Assembly: GCF_009193155.1 (NCBI RefSeq)
Contig: NZ_VUKD01000001.1
Coordinates: 1,178,001 to 1,242,000, forward strand
Reading direction: 5' to 3'
Length of the DNA: 64,000 bases
DNA from: Georgenia subflava
GTDB lineage: Bacteria; Actinomycetota; Actinomycetes; Actinomycetales; Actinomycetaceae
Part shown: piece after piece, positions 40,327 to 49,059 of the stretch
Numbering within the stretch: the first letter of the stretch is position 1
How the letters are laid out: each line of letters opens with the position of its first letter
Made by a program: the position numbers and the translations under genes
Notes under the pieces: model-generated
What the model was told of the DNA's origin: nothing
Databases searched by the model: none
What the model saw: the letters and a program-made list of their open reading frames with translations, nothing else

Positions 40327-41484
40327 TCAGCCCTCCTGGCCGGCCGTGACACGCACGGAGTGCGCGACGACGTCGGCGAGCTGACCGGTCCGGCTCAGCA
40401 CCTCGCGCTGCCGGCTCGCCCCGTTCCCCCGGGTCAGCACGGCATCGACCCGTTCGGTCACGAGCTCCTCGTCGCCGAAGACCGCCAGGGCCGGACGGAG
40501 GTACGCCACGAGGTCGGCCAGCACCTGCCCGGCCGGGCGAGGACGACCGGTCAGCGGTTCCAGGAGCTGCCCGGACACGCCGTCCCGCGCGGCCTGCCAC
40601 ATCGCGACCCGCAGCATCGCGGCCGGCACGGGGGCCGGCGGCTCGCCGGCCGCCCACTCGCGGGCCGCCGTCTCCACGAGCGCCCGGCCCAGCGCCGCGA
40701 CGAGAACGGCATCCGCGGCGTCCAGGCACACGTCCGCCGCCCGGATCTCCACCGTGGGGTAGCGGTGCGAGGCGCGGGCGTCGAAGTACACCATCGCGGT
40801 GTCGAGCGGGACGCCGGTGGCGACGAGGTCGGCGACCATCGCGTCGTAGACCTCGGCCGAGCCGAAGATCTCGGTCGGCCCGGCCGTCGGCCACCGGACC
40901 TGCAGCTGCGAGCGGTAGCTGTCGTAGGACGAGTCCTGCCCCTGCCAGAACGGGGAGTTGGCACTGAGCGCCAGCAGGAGCGGCAGACGCACGCGGATGC
41001 GGTCCAGCACCGCCACGGCCTCCTCGTGGGAGTCGACGGCGACGTGGACGTGACACCCGCAGGTGAGGTTCTCCGTCGCCGTGAGGCCGAAGTGCTCGGT
41101 CATCGCCCGGTAGCGGGGGGTGGCGACCGCGCGCGGCTCGACCGGCAGGGGACAGGTCGCCAGCGCGGCGACCCGCGCACCCACCTGCCGGGCGGCGTCG
41201 ATCGCCGTGCGCCGCCAGCCGCGCAGCTCGTCCTCGAGCGCGCCGAGTTCGGTGTGCGGGCGGGTGTCGGTCTCGATCTGCTGCTGCTGGAGCTCCTTGT
41301 CGAGGATCCCGCCCGGTGACTCGGCAGTCGGCGCGCCCGCACCCACCGACGCGGTCGCACCCGCCTCGGCGATCTCGGCCGCGGTCGCGGCAGCACGCGC
41401 GAGAACCCGCCCGGCGACGGACAGCGCCCGCCCGCTACCGCTCTCGACGAGCAGCAGCTCCTCCTCGACCCCCACCGTCCGCAT
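40327..41484 (-). CDS. Glutamate-cysteine ligase-like carboxylate-amine ligase (YbdK family)
   Basis: A 385-residue ATP-dependent ligase. The GCS2-type motifs VGVEEELLLVE, ELQQQQIETDTRPHTEL, CGCHVHVAVDSHEEAV and ASHRYPTVEIRAADVCLDAADAVL are characteristic of the YbdK/GCS2 family, which joins an amine to a carboxylate (classically glutamate to cysteine). Which substrate is used in actinobacteria, which make mycothiol rather than glutathione, is uncertain. The start is ATG 41484; a longer open frame is a shadow of the hydrolase upstream. It is 14 bases downstream of that gene. Confidence 0.9.
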   Translation of the reverse strand: MRTVGVEEELLLVESGSGRALSVAGRVLARAAATAAEIAEAGATASVGAGAPTAESPGGILDKELQQQQIETDTRPHTELGALEDELRGWRRTAIDAARQVGARVAALATCPLPVEPRAVATPRYRAMTEHFGLTATENLTCGCHVHVAVDSHEEAVAVLDRIRVRLPLLLALSANSPFWQGQDSSYDSYRSQLQVRWPTAGPTEIFGSAEVYDAMVADLVATGVPLDTAMVYFDARASHRYPTVEIRAADVCLDAADAVLVAALGRALVETAAREWAAGEPPAPVPAAMLRVAMWQAARDGVSGQLLEPLTGRPRPAGQVLADLVAYLRPALAVFGDEELVTERVDAVLTRGNGASRQREVLSRTGQLADVVAHSVRVTAGQEG

Positions 41485-41498
41485 CGGGCAAGTGTGGA

Positions 41499-42266
41499 TC
41501 AGCTCCCGCCGGTCGGCACGTGGCGCAGCAGGAAGTCCCGCACGAGCGAGGCCGTCGCGTCCGGCCGCTCGAGGCTCGGCAGATGGCCAACGCCGGCGAG
41601 ACGGACGCGCTCCGCGCCGGGCACCGCCGCGGCCACCCGGTCGGCGACCCCGGCGAAATCGGAAAGGTCGAGGTCGCCGCTGACGGCGAGCGTGGGTGCG
41701 GTGACGTCCGCGAGGTCCACGTCCGCGTCGTCCGCCTCGACGGCACCCTCGACCAGCTGGAGCTCGAACGCCCGCTGCTGCATCTCGGTCACGAGCGTCC
41801 GCGCGGCGTCGTCCGCCTCGGGTCCGAGCCACGACGAGACGTTCAGCGCGACGGCGCCCGCGACGTCGCCGTCGTCCAGGAGCTCTCCCTCCGCGCGCCA
41901 GCGCCCCCGCAGCTCCGCCGACGGCTCGAGACCGGGCGCCGCCGGGCACAGCAGCACGAGGGCCAGCACCCGGTGCGGCCACCGGGCGGCGAGCTGCAGG
42001 GCCACGGAGCCGCCGGCCGAGGCGCCCACGAGCGCGAACCGTCCGAGCCCGAGGCGGTCCACCAGGTCGCGCACGTCCGCCGCCTCGTCGTACGGGGTGG
42101 TCGCGGCCGGCGTGCCGCCGTACCCGCGCAGGTCCGGGCAGAGCACCCGGTAGCCGGCGGCGGCCAGCACGTCCCGCTGGTGCTCCCACATCCGTCGGTC
42201 CGCGACGCCGGCGTGCAGGAGGACGACGCCGGGCCCGGAGCCGGTGATCTCGTGGTCGAGCAGCAT
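41499..42266 (-). CDS. Alpha/beta-fold hydrolase
   Basis: A 255-residue hydrolase. The oxyanion HAG near residue 18-20, the nucleophile elbow GASAGG (S83), a candidate Asp near TLAVSGDLDLSDF and the His in GVGHLPSLE form the classic set. The family includes esterases, lactonases and haloperoxidase-like enzymes; the substrate is unknown. ATG 42266 is chosen, as it places LLDHEITGSGPGVVLLHAG as strand 1. It is probably co-transcribed with the downstream ligase. Confidence 0.9.
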   Translation of the reverse strand: MLLDHEITGSGPGVVLLHAGVADRRMWEHQRDVLAAAGYRVLCPDLRGYGGTPAATTPYDEAADVRDLVDRLGLGRFALVGASAGGSVALQLAARWPHRVLALVLLCPAAPGLEPSAELRGRWRAEGELLDDGDVAGAVALNVSSWLGPEADDAARTLVTEMQQRAFELQLVEGAVEADDADVDLADVTAPTLAVSGDLDLSDFAGVADRVAAAVPGAERVRLAGVGHLPSLERPDATASLVRDFLLRHVPTGGS

Positions 42267-42485
42267 GCCCGAACGGTAGGGGCACCGAGGCGCGCGCACC
42301 AGGGACGCCGACGAGAGCCGCGTCGTCGGTGCGGCTGACGGATCGGTGACGGTTCGGTGCTCCTGGTGCACCAGATCCTCACCGATGTCCCGGCCGACGC
42401 CGGATCACCGGGTGATGCCCCCAACACGGGGCCGCCCGCCGCGGACGGTCATAGGCTGAGAACCACCGCACGAGGGAGGCTCGCC

Positions 42486-42632
42486 ATGTCGCTACCACCC
42501 CAGCCCCCGCCCCGTCGGCCGCACGACCCGCACTTCGAGGACCCCGTGCTGCTGGAGGAGGACGAGACGGTCCCACCCAGGCCCGAGGAGGAGGCCGCCG
42601 ACCTGCTGCGCGCCGAGCCCGACCCGCACTGA
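42486..42632 (+). CDS. 48-residue acidic, proline-rich small protein
   Basis: It begins MSLPPQPPPRRPHDPHFED and ends acidic (EEEAADLLRAEPDPH); disordered in appearance. GGGAGG precedes the ATG. No family is recognised; tiny acidic proteins of this kind are common and unannotated in actinobacteria. Confidence 0.55.
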   Translation: MSLPPQPPPRRPHDPHFEDPVLLEEDETVPPRPEEEAADLLRAEPDPH

Positions 42633-42675
42633 CGAGGTCAGCCGGCCAAGACCCCGGCGACGACGTCGTCCTGGC

Positions 42676-44289
42676 CTACTCGATCTGGCGGTCCACCCGG
42701 AAGGTCGCGCCGCGCACCTGCTCGTGCAGCCGGTCGAGGACGGCGGCGTGCTCGCGGGCCTGGTCGGCGAGCGCGGCGAAGCGCTCGCGCGGCAGACCGA
42801 GCTCGGGAGCGAGCTCCGTCAGCGTCTGCCAGACGCCCAGCTTACCCACGACCGCAGAGCGCATCAGCTCGATCTCGAGCTGGACGCTCATGGGGGAGCG
42901 GCTCGTCAGCCGCCCGTTGAGCTTGAGCCGCCCGACGTGCTCGCCCACCCAGGCGGCGGCCTGGCGGTGGGGCCGCCGGTGCAGGCCGAGGGTGGTGAAG
43001 AGCTGCTCCAGGAGCTCGCGCTCGGCGGCGATGTCGCGTGCGAGACGCTCCAGGTCGGGGGCGAGGCTGGTGTCCGCGTAGGCCTGGGCCATCCGCCGGA
43101 CACGGCTCAGCCCGGCGGTCGCGCCCGTGAGGTGGTCGGACAGGTACAGGCCGAGCAGGTCGCGCTCGATCGTCGCGGGCACGTGCGCGCCACCGGGGAT
43201 GCTGTCCTCGTCGTAGGACGGCGGCGCGGCGTCGGCCGGCCAGCGCCGTCGGGGCCGCATCGGCCCGCTGGCGTGCCCGGCCCCGGCGGCCATGCCCTCC
43301 ATCAGCTCGCGCAGCGTCTCCTCCGCGTCGTGGACGGGTGCCCAGCCGAGCTCGGTGCGCGCTCGCGTGGTGTCCATCAGCGGCGCACCCATGCCCATGT
43401 CGAGCCAGCCGGGGTCGGTGGGCACCAGCCGGCCCTGCCAGGCCAGGGACAGCAGCGGGCGCAGCGCCTTCGGCGGGATCTCGACCAGGCGTCCGTGGTC
43501 CGCGATGCGCGCCAGGTCGGGCCCGGTGAGCACGGGGTCGGTCGCGACGTTGAAGGCCCCCGACGCGCGCCGGAGGACCACGCGGAGATAGGCGTCGGCG
43601 ATGTCGTCGGCGTGCACGACCTGCAGACGCAGACCGGTCGGCAGCGGCAGGACGGGGAGGCGCCCCGGACGCAGCAGAGCCGGTGGGACGAGGGCACCGA
43701 CGAAGTAGCGGACGATCTCGGCGCCGGCGTCGTCCTGGAAGATCAGCGCGGGACGCACGCGCGCGACCGTGACGTCGGGGTGCGCGGCCTCGAAGGCGTC
43801 CAGCACCCGCTCCTGGTCAGCCTTGTCAACGCTGTAGTGGGAGGTCGGCACCCCGGTGGTCGACCACGTCTCGTCACGAGGGATGTCGTCGTCGACTGGG
43901 GTGTAGGCGCCCACCGACGAGGCGACCACGAGGTGCGGGACCCCGGCTCGGGCGCACGCCTCGGCCACCCGGGCGGTGCCGTCCACGTTGGTCCGGCGCA
44001 TGATGTCGCGCTCGTGGTTCGGCTGGATCAGCCAGGCCAGGTGGATGACGGCGTCCGCGCCGCGCAGCGCGTCGATCAGCCGCGTCAGGAGGCTCTCCTC
44101 GTCGGCGTCGTCCTGCGTCTGCTCGCCGACGTCCAGGTCCACCCAGTCGGCGACGTCGTACGGCGGCTCGTCCGTGTCCGGCTCGCGGCGCGCGAGACCG
44201 ACCACGGAGGTGATGGCGGGCTCGTTGGCGAGGGCTCGCATGATCGCGGTCCCCGCGTTGCCGGAGCCGCCGACGACGACGACCCTCAT
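42676..44289 (-). CDS. NAD-dependent epimerase/dehydratase fused to a helical domain
   Basis: A 537-residue two-part protein. Residues 1-330 are an extended short-chain dehydrogenase: VVVGGSGNAGTAI (dinucleotide motif), VIHLAWL, VASSVGAY and the catalytic YSVDK. Residues ~345-537 are alpha-helical, with paired acidic and His segments (LLGLYLSDHLTGATAGLSRV, LARDIAAERELLEQLFTTL), suggesting a four-helix bundle. The fusion is unusual. The ATG overlaps the upstream alcohol dehydrogenase stop (ATGA), so the two proteins are made together. Confidence 0.85.
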   Translation of the reverse strand: MRVVVVGGSGNAGTAIMRALANEPAITSVVGLARREPDTDEPPYDVADWVDLDVGEQTQDDADEESLLTRLIDALRGADAVIHLAWLIQPNHERDIMRRTNVDGTARVAEACARAGVPHLVVASSVGAYTPVDDDIPRDETWSTTGVPTSHYSVDKADQERVLDAFEAAHPDVTVARVRPALIFQDDAGAEIVRYFVGALVPPALLRPGRLPVLPLPTGLRLQVVHADDIADAYLRVVLRRASGAFNVATDPVLTGPDLARIADHGRLVEIPPKALRPLLSLAWQGRLVPTDPGWLDMGMGAPLMDTTRARTELGWAPVHDAEETLRELMEGMAAGAGHASGPMRPRRRWPADAAPPSYDEDSIPGGAHVPATIERDLLGLYLSDHLTGATAGLSRVRRMAQAYADTSLAPDLERLARDIAAERELLEQLFTTLGLHRRPHRQAAAWVGEHVGRLKLNGRLTSRSPMSVQLEIELMRSAVVGKLGVWQTLTELAPELGLPRERFAALADQAREHAAVLDRLHEQVRGATFRVDRQIE

Positions 44290-45644
44290 GGCGCCGGGGT
44301 GGGCGACGGCGGCACGTGCGGTGCGGCTGTCGTGCCCGTCGTGCCGGTCGTGCCATTCGTGCCATTCGTGCCACTCGTGCCACTCGTGCCAGGTGTGCCC
44401 GTCGTGGTAGCGGCGGCTGTGGTGCCGGTGGCGGACGCCGCGCCGGACGTCGGCAGCGTGGGGTCGAGGACGACCTTGATGGCGCCGTCCTGCTTCTTCT
44501 GGAACTTCGAGTAGGCGCCGGGTGCGTCCTCGAGCGGCAGCCGGTGGGTGCGCAGGTCCAGCACGCCGAGCGGGTCGGCGGTGTCGGAGACGAGGGGGAG
44601 GACGTCGTCGATCCAGCGCTTGACGTTGGCCTGCCCCATCCGGAGGGTGACCTGCTTGTCGAAGAGCGTGAGCATCGGCATGGGGTCGGCAGCGCCGCCG
44701 TAGACGCCCGAGAGGGAGATGGTGCCGCCGCGGCGGACCACCTGGACCGCGGCGTGCAGGGCGGCGAGCCGGTCGACACCGGCGTGCTTGAAGACGGGGC
44801 GCGCGATGACGTCGGGCAGCAGCCCGGCGGCGGCCTGGACCCCCTTGGCGACCGGCGAGCCGTGCGCCTCCATCCCCACGGCGTCGATCACCGAGTCCGT
44901 CCCCCGCCCGTCGGTGAGGTCGCGTACGGCGGTGGCCAGGTCGTCCACGTCGCGCAGGTCGATCGTCTCGATGCCGTGGCGGCGGGCCATCGCGAGGCGT
45001 TCGGGGACGCGGTCGACGGCGATCACCCGGCCGGCGCCGCGATGCTTGGCGATGCGGCTGCTCATCTGGCCGATCGGGCCGAGACCGAGGACGGTGACGG
45101 AGCCGCCGGGTGGGATGTCGGCGTACTCGACGGCCTGCCAGGAGGTGGGGACCACGTCAGAGAGGTAGAGGTAGCGCTCGTCCGGCTCGCCGTCGTCGGG
45201 CACGGGGATCGGGCCGAAGTGGGCCTGCGGGACCCGCAGGTACTCCGCCTGCCCGCCCGGGACCTGGCCGTAGAGCTTGGTGTAGCCGAGCAGCGAGGCG
45301 CCGGAGTCGTGCTCGCGGACCTGGGTGGTCTCGCACTGCGTGTGCAGCCCCTTCGTGCACATCCAGCACGAGCCGCAGGCGATCACGAAGGGGATGACGA
45401 CGCGGTCGCCGGGCCGGATGTGGCTGACCTCGGCGCCGACCTCCTCGACGATGCCCATCGGCTCGTGGCCGAGGACGTCGCCGGCGTCGAGGAATGGAGC
45501 GAGCACCGTGTACAGGTGCAGGTCCGAGCCGCAGATGGCGGTCGACGTGATCCGCACGATCGCGTCCGTGGGGTCCTTCAGCACGGGGTCCGGGACGTTC
45601 TCCACCCGGACGTCCTCCTTGCCCTGCCAGGTCACTGCGCGCAC
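44286..45644 (-). CDS. Zinc-dependent alcohol dehydrogenase with a Gly/Thr-rich tail
   Basis: A 452-residue MDR-family dehydrogenase. The catalytic zinc site is CGSDLH plus GHEPMG; the structural zinc site is CGSCWMCTKGLHTQC; the NAD motif is VLGLGPIGQ. The region LLPDVIARPVFKHAGV and RQ-type substrate loops resemble glutathione-independent formaldehyde dehydrogenases. About 45 C-terminal residues form a Gly/Thr/Ala/Ser tail (TSGTSGTNGTNGTTGTTGTT) encoded by a GTGCCATTC-like repeat. GGAGG precedes GTG 45644; a longer frame extends upstream without support. Confidence 0.9.
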   Translation of the reverse strand: MRAVTWQGKEDVRVENVPDPVLKDPTDAIVRITSTAICGSDLHLYTVLAPFLDAGDVLGHEPMGIVEEVGAEVSHIRPGDRVVIPFVIACGSCWMCTKGLHTQCETTQVREHDSGASLLGYTKLYGQVPGGQAEYLRVPQAHFGPIPVPDDGEPDERYLYLSDVVPTSWQAVEYADIPPGGSVTVLGLGPIGQMSSRIAKHRGAGRVIAVDRVPERLAMARRHGIETIDLRDVDDLATAVRDLTDGRGTDSVIDAVGMEAHGSPVAKGVQAAAGLLPDVIARPVFKHAGVDRLAALHAAVQVVRRGGTISLSGVYGGAADPMPMLTLFDKQVTLRMGQANVKRWIDDVLPLVSDTADPLGVLDLRTHRLPLEDAPGAYSKFQKKQDGAIKVVLDPTLPTSGAASATGTTAAATTTGTPGTSGTSGTNGTNGTTGTTGTTAAPHVPPSPTPAP

Positions 45645-45718
45645 AGGTCCTCCTTGGGGCCCCGAGGGTCGCTGGACGCCCGCCGGGGACGTGATGGTTG
45701 CTGGGTCGCTCCGACGGC

Positions 45719-45886
45719 TCAGGCCTGGCCGGTGCCGTACTCCTCCGGGTTGTCCTCGCCCTCGGCCTGGTCCGGCTGGTCCGCGGGTTCGCGCGACTCG
45801 AGCTCGCCGGGGTCGGCGTCGGGGTTCTTCGAGGCGTCGTACGGCTCCTCGGACGGAGTGTTCGGGCTGCTGGTGTTCTCGCTCAT
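45719..45886 (-). CDS. 55-residue acidic small protein
   Basis: It runs from MSENTSSPNTPSEEPYDASK to NPEEYGTGQA, highly acidic and disordered. No family is known to me. It lies 74 bases upstream of the alcohol dehydrogenase on the same strand and is divergent from the sugar dehydrogenase. Confidence 0.55.
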   Translation of the reverse strand: MSENTSSPNTPSEEPYDASKNPDADPGELESREPADQPDQAEGEDNPEEYGTGQA

Positions 45887-45997
45887 GCGTCAACGGTCGC
45901 ACCGGGCAGGTGGTGCCGCATCTGGTGGCAGCGGCGACCTGGTCGCGCCCGGCACCGGCGACCTGGCCGCGCCCCGCACCGTCCGCCACAATGGGGC

Positions 45998-47245
45998 ATG
46001 CGCTCCTCCCGTGGCGGCGCCACGGCGCTGGTGCTGCTGCTTCTCGCCGCCTGTTCCGGCCCGCCGGACCGATCCGGGTCACAGGCCGAGGACGTGCCGC
46101 CCTCCGACTCCCCGGCGGCTGACCCCTCCGGACCGGGGACGACGTCGACGACGCCCGGTGGGTCCTCCGACGGTTCCGCGCAGGGTGGGGCGCCGTCCGA
46201 CGGATCCGCGTCCGACGGATTGACGTCCGACGGGTCGACGTCGGACCCGGCCGCGGAAGCAGCGGAGCCGGGAGTCCTGGTCACCGGGCTGCACACGCCC
46301 TGGGGCCTCGCCCTCCTGCCCGACGGCGACGCCCTGGTCACCGAGCGCGACACCGGCGAGGTCCTGCGCGTGACGCCGGACGGACAGGTCCGCCGCCTCG
46401 GCACCGTCCCGGACGTCGCGCCGGGCGGGGAGGGCGGCCTGCTCGGCATCGCCGTCGCCCCGGACGTCGCCGTCACCGGCATCGTGTTCGTGTACCTGAC
46501 GACGGCGCACGACAACCGGGTGGTCCGCATGCGGCTGACGGACGACTCGCTCGAGCCGGACTCCGTGGTGCTCGACGGGATCCCGCGGGCGAGCAACCAC
46601 AACGGTGGCCGCCTGGCCTTCGGGCCGGACGGGTACCTGTACGTCACCACCGGCGACGCGGGGGAGCCGGGCCGGGCTCAGGACCCCGAGTCGCTCGGCG
46701 GCAAGATCCTGCGGATCGACGCCGACGGCGGCGTGCCGGCCGGCAACCCGTTCGCCGGCTCACCGGTGTGGTCCATGGGGCACCGCAACGTCCAGGGCAT
46801 CGGCTGGGACGCCGACGGGCGGATGTACGCCAGCGAGTTCGGTCAGAACACCTTCGACGAGCTCAACCTCATCGAGCCGGGCGGCAACTACGGCTGGCCG
46901 GTGGTCGAGGGCGCCGGCGGCGGCGAGACGTTCGTCGACCCGCTGCACCAGTGGTCCCCCGACGAGGCGTCCCCCAGCGGCCTCGCGGTCACCGACGACG
47001 CCGTCTACCTCGCCGCGCTGCGGGGTGAGTCGCTCTGGCGGGTGCCGCTGACGGGCGACGGCACCGTCGGCGAGCCCGAGCGGCTCCTCGTCGGCGAGTA
47101 CGGGCGGCTGCGCGCCGTCGAGGTGGACGGCGCGGGTGCGCTGTGGCTGCTCACGTCGAACCTCTCCCGCGGCGAGCCGACGCCCGACGACGACCGCCTG
47201 GTCGTCGTCGACCCCGGTACCGCAGCCGAACCCGAGCAGCGCTGA
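45998..47245 (+). CDS. PQQ-dependent sugar dehydrogenase-like lipoprotein
   Basis: A 415-residue exported beta-propeller. A lipobox LAACSG places the lipidated Cys at residue 19; a Ser/Asp/Gly-rich linker (20-90) follows, then the soluble GDH/sorbosone dehydrogenase fold (PWGLALLPDGDALVTERDTGEVL, EGGLLGIAVAPD, NHNGGRLAFGPDGYLYVTTGD, GHRNVQGIGWD, ASEFGQNTFDELNLIEPGGNYGWP). The His in NHNGG and GHRN, and the QNTFDELN segment, match PQQ- and Ca-binding positions. It oxidises aldoses outside the membrane. Linker DNA contains TCCGACGG repeats. Confidence 0.92.
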   Translation: MRSSRGGATALVLLLLAACSGPPDRSGSQAEDVPPSDSPAADPSGPGTTSTTPGGSSDGSAQGGAPSDGSASDGLTSDGSTSDPAAEAAEPGVLVTGLHTPWGLALLPDGDALVTERDTGEVLRVTPDGQVRRLGTVPDVAPGGEGGLLGIAVAPDVAVTGIVFVYLTTAHDNRVVRMRLTDDSLEPDSVVLDGIPRASNHNGGRLAFGPDGYLYVTTGDAGEPGRAQDPESLGGKILRIDADGGVPAGNPFAGSPVWSMGHRNVQGIGWDADGRMYASEFGQNTFDELNLIEPGGNYGWPVVEGAGGGETFVDPLHQWSPDEASPSGLAVTDDAVYLAALRGESLWRVPLTGDGTVGEPERLLVGEYGRLRAVEVDGAGALWLLTSNLSRGEPTPDDDRLVVVDPGTAAEPEQR

Positions 47246-47351
47246 GAGCAGGGCTGAGAGCAGGCCGCGAGACGTGCGCCGGGCGCCGTCGTCCGATCGG
47301 GCGGACGACAGCCCCCGTGCGCACGATCAGCACCACGGTCCCGCGGCACGA

Positions 47352-48938
47352 TCAGGGGGCGCGGCGCACCCCGAGGGAGTCCTCGCCGTCGCCGTCCCAG
47401 TCGCCGACGTAGACCTCGTCACCGGCCCGTCCGTAGGTGACCTCCCGGTCCGCCTTGCCCGGGGCGATGGTGTTCTTCACGAAGTACTGCGACCCCCGCC
47501 GGACCGCGAAGGTGTCCTTGCCGTCGCCGTCCCAGTCTCCGGCCAGCGTGATGTCGGCGGGCCTGCCGTAGACGACGACCGCGTCGGCGGCACCCGGGGC
47601 GATGGTGTTCTTCACGAAGTACTGCGCCCCGCGCCGGACCGCGAAGGTGTCCTTGCCGTCGCCGTCCCAGTCACCCACGACGACCTGGTCCCCGGGGCGG
47701 CCGTACACGACGACCTGGTCGGCCGGACCCGAGAGACGGTTCATGTCGTTGAGCACGTGGTACTCGGCGCCGCGGCGAACGGCGATCCCGTCGACACCGT
47801 CGCCGTCGAAGTCGCCGACGACGACGACGTCGTCCGGGCGGCCGTAGGTGATCACCTTCTCGGCGTTCCCGCCGGCGAGGGCGTTGTTGACGAAGAACTG
47901 GCGTCCCCGGCGCAGCAGGACGGTGTCGTCGCCGTCGCCGTCCCAGTCGCCCATGAGGACCTCGTCGGCGAACCTGCCGTAGTGGAAGACGTGGTTGGCC
48001 TTGGCGGTCCAGCTGTCGTTGAGGAAGAAGCCGTGCTGCTGCGGAGCAGGTGGCACGGTGCTGCCGCCGCCGGGCCGGTTCATGGTGAAGCCGGTGCCAC
48101 CGGCACAGAAGCTGCCAGCGTTGGTGTGGTCGACGGAGCCCCAGACCGACCCGTCGTGGTGGAACTGGCCGCGAAGCGTGTCGGTGCCCCCGGCACCGTC
48201 CGGCTGCTGCGCGCTGAAGCTGCCGTCCGCGCCGATGGCGACGGACTCGAAGGTCCCGGGCCGGATGCCCGCGTAGCTCAGCCCGCAGAACCAGCTGTAG
48301 GACCGGGCGAACTCCGTGATCCGGCCGTTCACGACGGTCAGGGTGCCGCCGGATCCGTCGCGGTAGGTACCGGGTGCCACTGCCACGGGACCGGTGGGCC
48401 GCGGTGGCTCGGTGGCCCTGGTGGCCTCGTTGCGCAACCAGAAGTACGCCATGTCGCCGCACGCGTGGTCCGGCAGCTCGAAGCTGTACTGGCCCTCGGC
48501 GATCCCGTCGGCGGTGACTTCTCCCTCGAGCTCGCTGACGGCGACGACGGTCTGACCGTCGACGTCCAGGTTGTGCGTCACGTCGGCGGTGAAGCTGCCG
48601 TCGTCGGCGATGGGCAGCGGGGCGCCGAGCGTCGCGGTGACGCCCTCGGGTGCGCAGGAGGGAAAGACGGTGATGGTGAAGTCGACGACCTTGCCGTCCG
48701 CGGAGACCTGCAGGCTCGGCCTGTTGTCGTCCGAGTCGCTCCCGGTGTAGGTGCCGGGCTGCACCGACGGCGCCGCGTGCGACGGTACGGCCGCCCCGAC
48801 GAGCAGCAGGGAGGCTCCGGCGATGGCCGCGAGGCCGGTGCGCACGATCAGGGAGGCCCGGATCGAGCCGGACGAGCGGTCATGGGACGGGCGGTGTAGG
48901 AAGGCGCGGTCACGGGCTGGGTCGTGGGTGGGGCTCAT
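47352..48938 (-). CDS. Secreted protein with FG-GAP/VCBS-like calcium-binding repeats
   Basis: A 528-residue exported protein. A signal peptide covers about 30-56 (SLIVRTGLAAIAGASLLLVGAAVPSHA). Two beta-rich modules (PGTYTGSDSDDNRPSLQVS; PGTYRDGSGGTLTVVNG) precede five C-terminal repeats of about 46 residues, each with a G(D)DWDGDG-type acidic turn and RRG.QYFVKN. This DxDGDG pattern binds calcium in integrin-like FG-GAP propellers. Two repeats are almost identical in DNA (near 47465-47540 and 47605-47680), a sign of recent duplication. Function unknown; probably binds the cell surface or polymers. Confidence 0.85.
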   Translation of the reverse strand: MSPTHDPARDRAFLHRPSHDRSSGSIRASLIVRTGLAAIAGASLLLVGAAVPSHAAPSVQPGTYTGSDSDDNRPSLQVSADGKVVDFTITVFPSCAPEGVTATLGAPLPIADDGSFTADVTHNLDVDGQTVVAVSELEGEVTADGIAEGQYSFELPDHACGDMAYFWLRNEATRATEPPRPTGPVAVAPGTYRDGSGGTLTVVNGRITEFARSYSWFCGLSYAGIRPGTFESVAIGADGSFSAQQPDGAGGTDTLRGQFHHDGSVWGSVDHTNAGSFCAGGTGFTMNRPGGGSTVPPAPQQHGFFLNDSWTAKANHVFHYGRFADEVLMGDWDGDGDDTVLLRRGRQFFVNNALAGGNAEKVITYGRPDDVVVVGDFDGDGVDGIAVRRGAEYHVLNDMNRLSGPADQVVVYGRPGDQVVVGDWDGDGKDTFAVRRGAQYFVKNTIAPGAADAVVVYGRPADITLAGDWDGDGKDTFAVRRGSQYFVKNTIAPGKADREVTYGRAGDEVYVGDWDGDGEDSLGVRRAP

Positions 48939-49059
48939 GGACGTGGTCCCTCTGCAGGCCGGCAACGGTGTCGGTCGCGCCCCGCGACGAACAGTTCAGG
49001 GCACGGACCGACCGTATCGGCGGCCTTCCGTCCTGTCCGCGGTTCGGTGGTCGGACTCG

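Noticed and set aside
42724-44514. 596-codon plus-strand frame opposite the epimerase
   Set aside because: Composition is that of a GC-rich shadow, and the minus-strand gene has an intact SDR domain and coupling.
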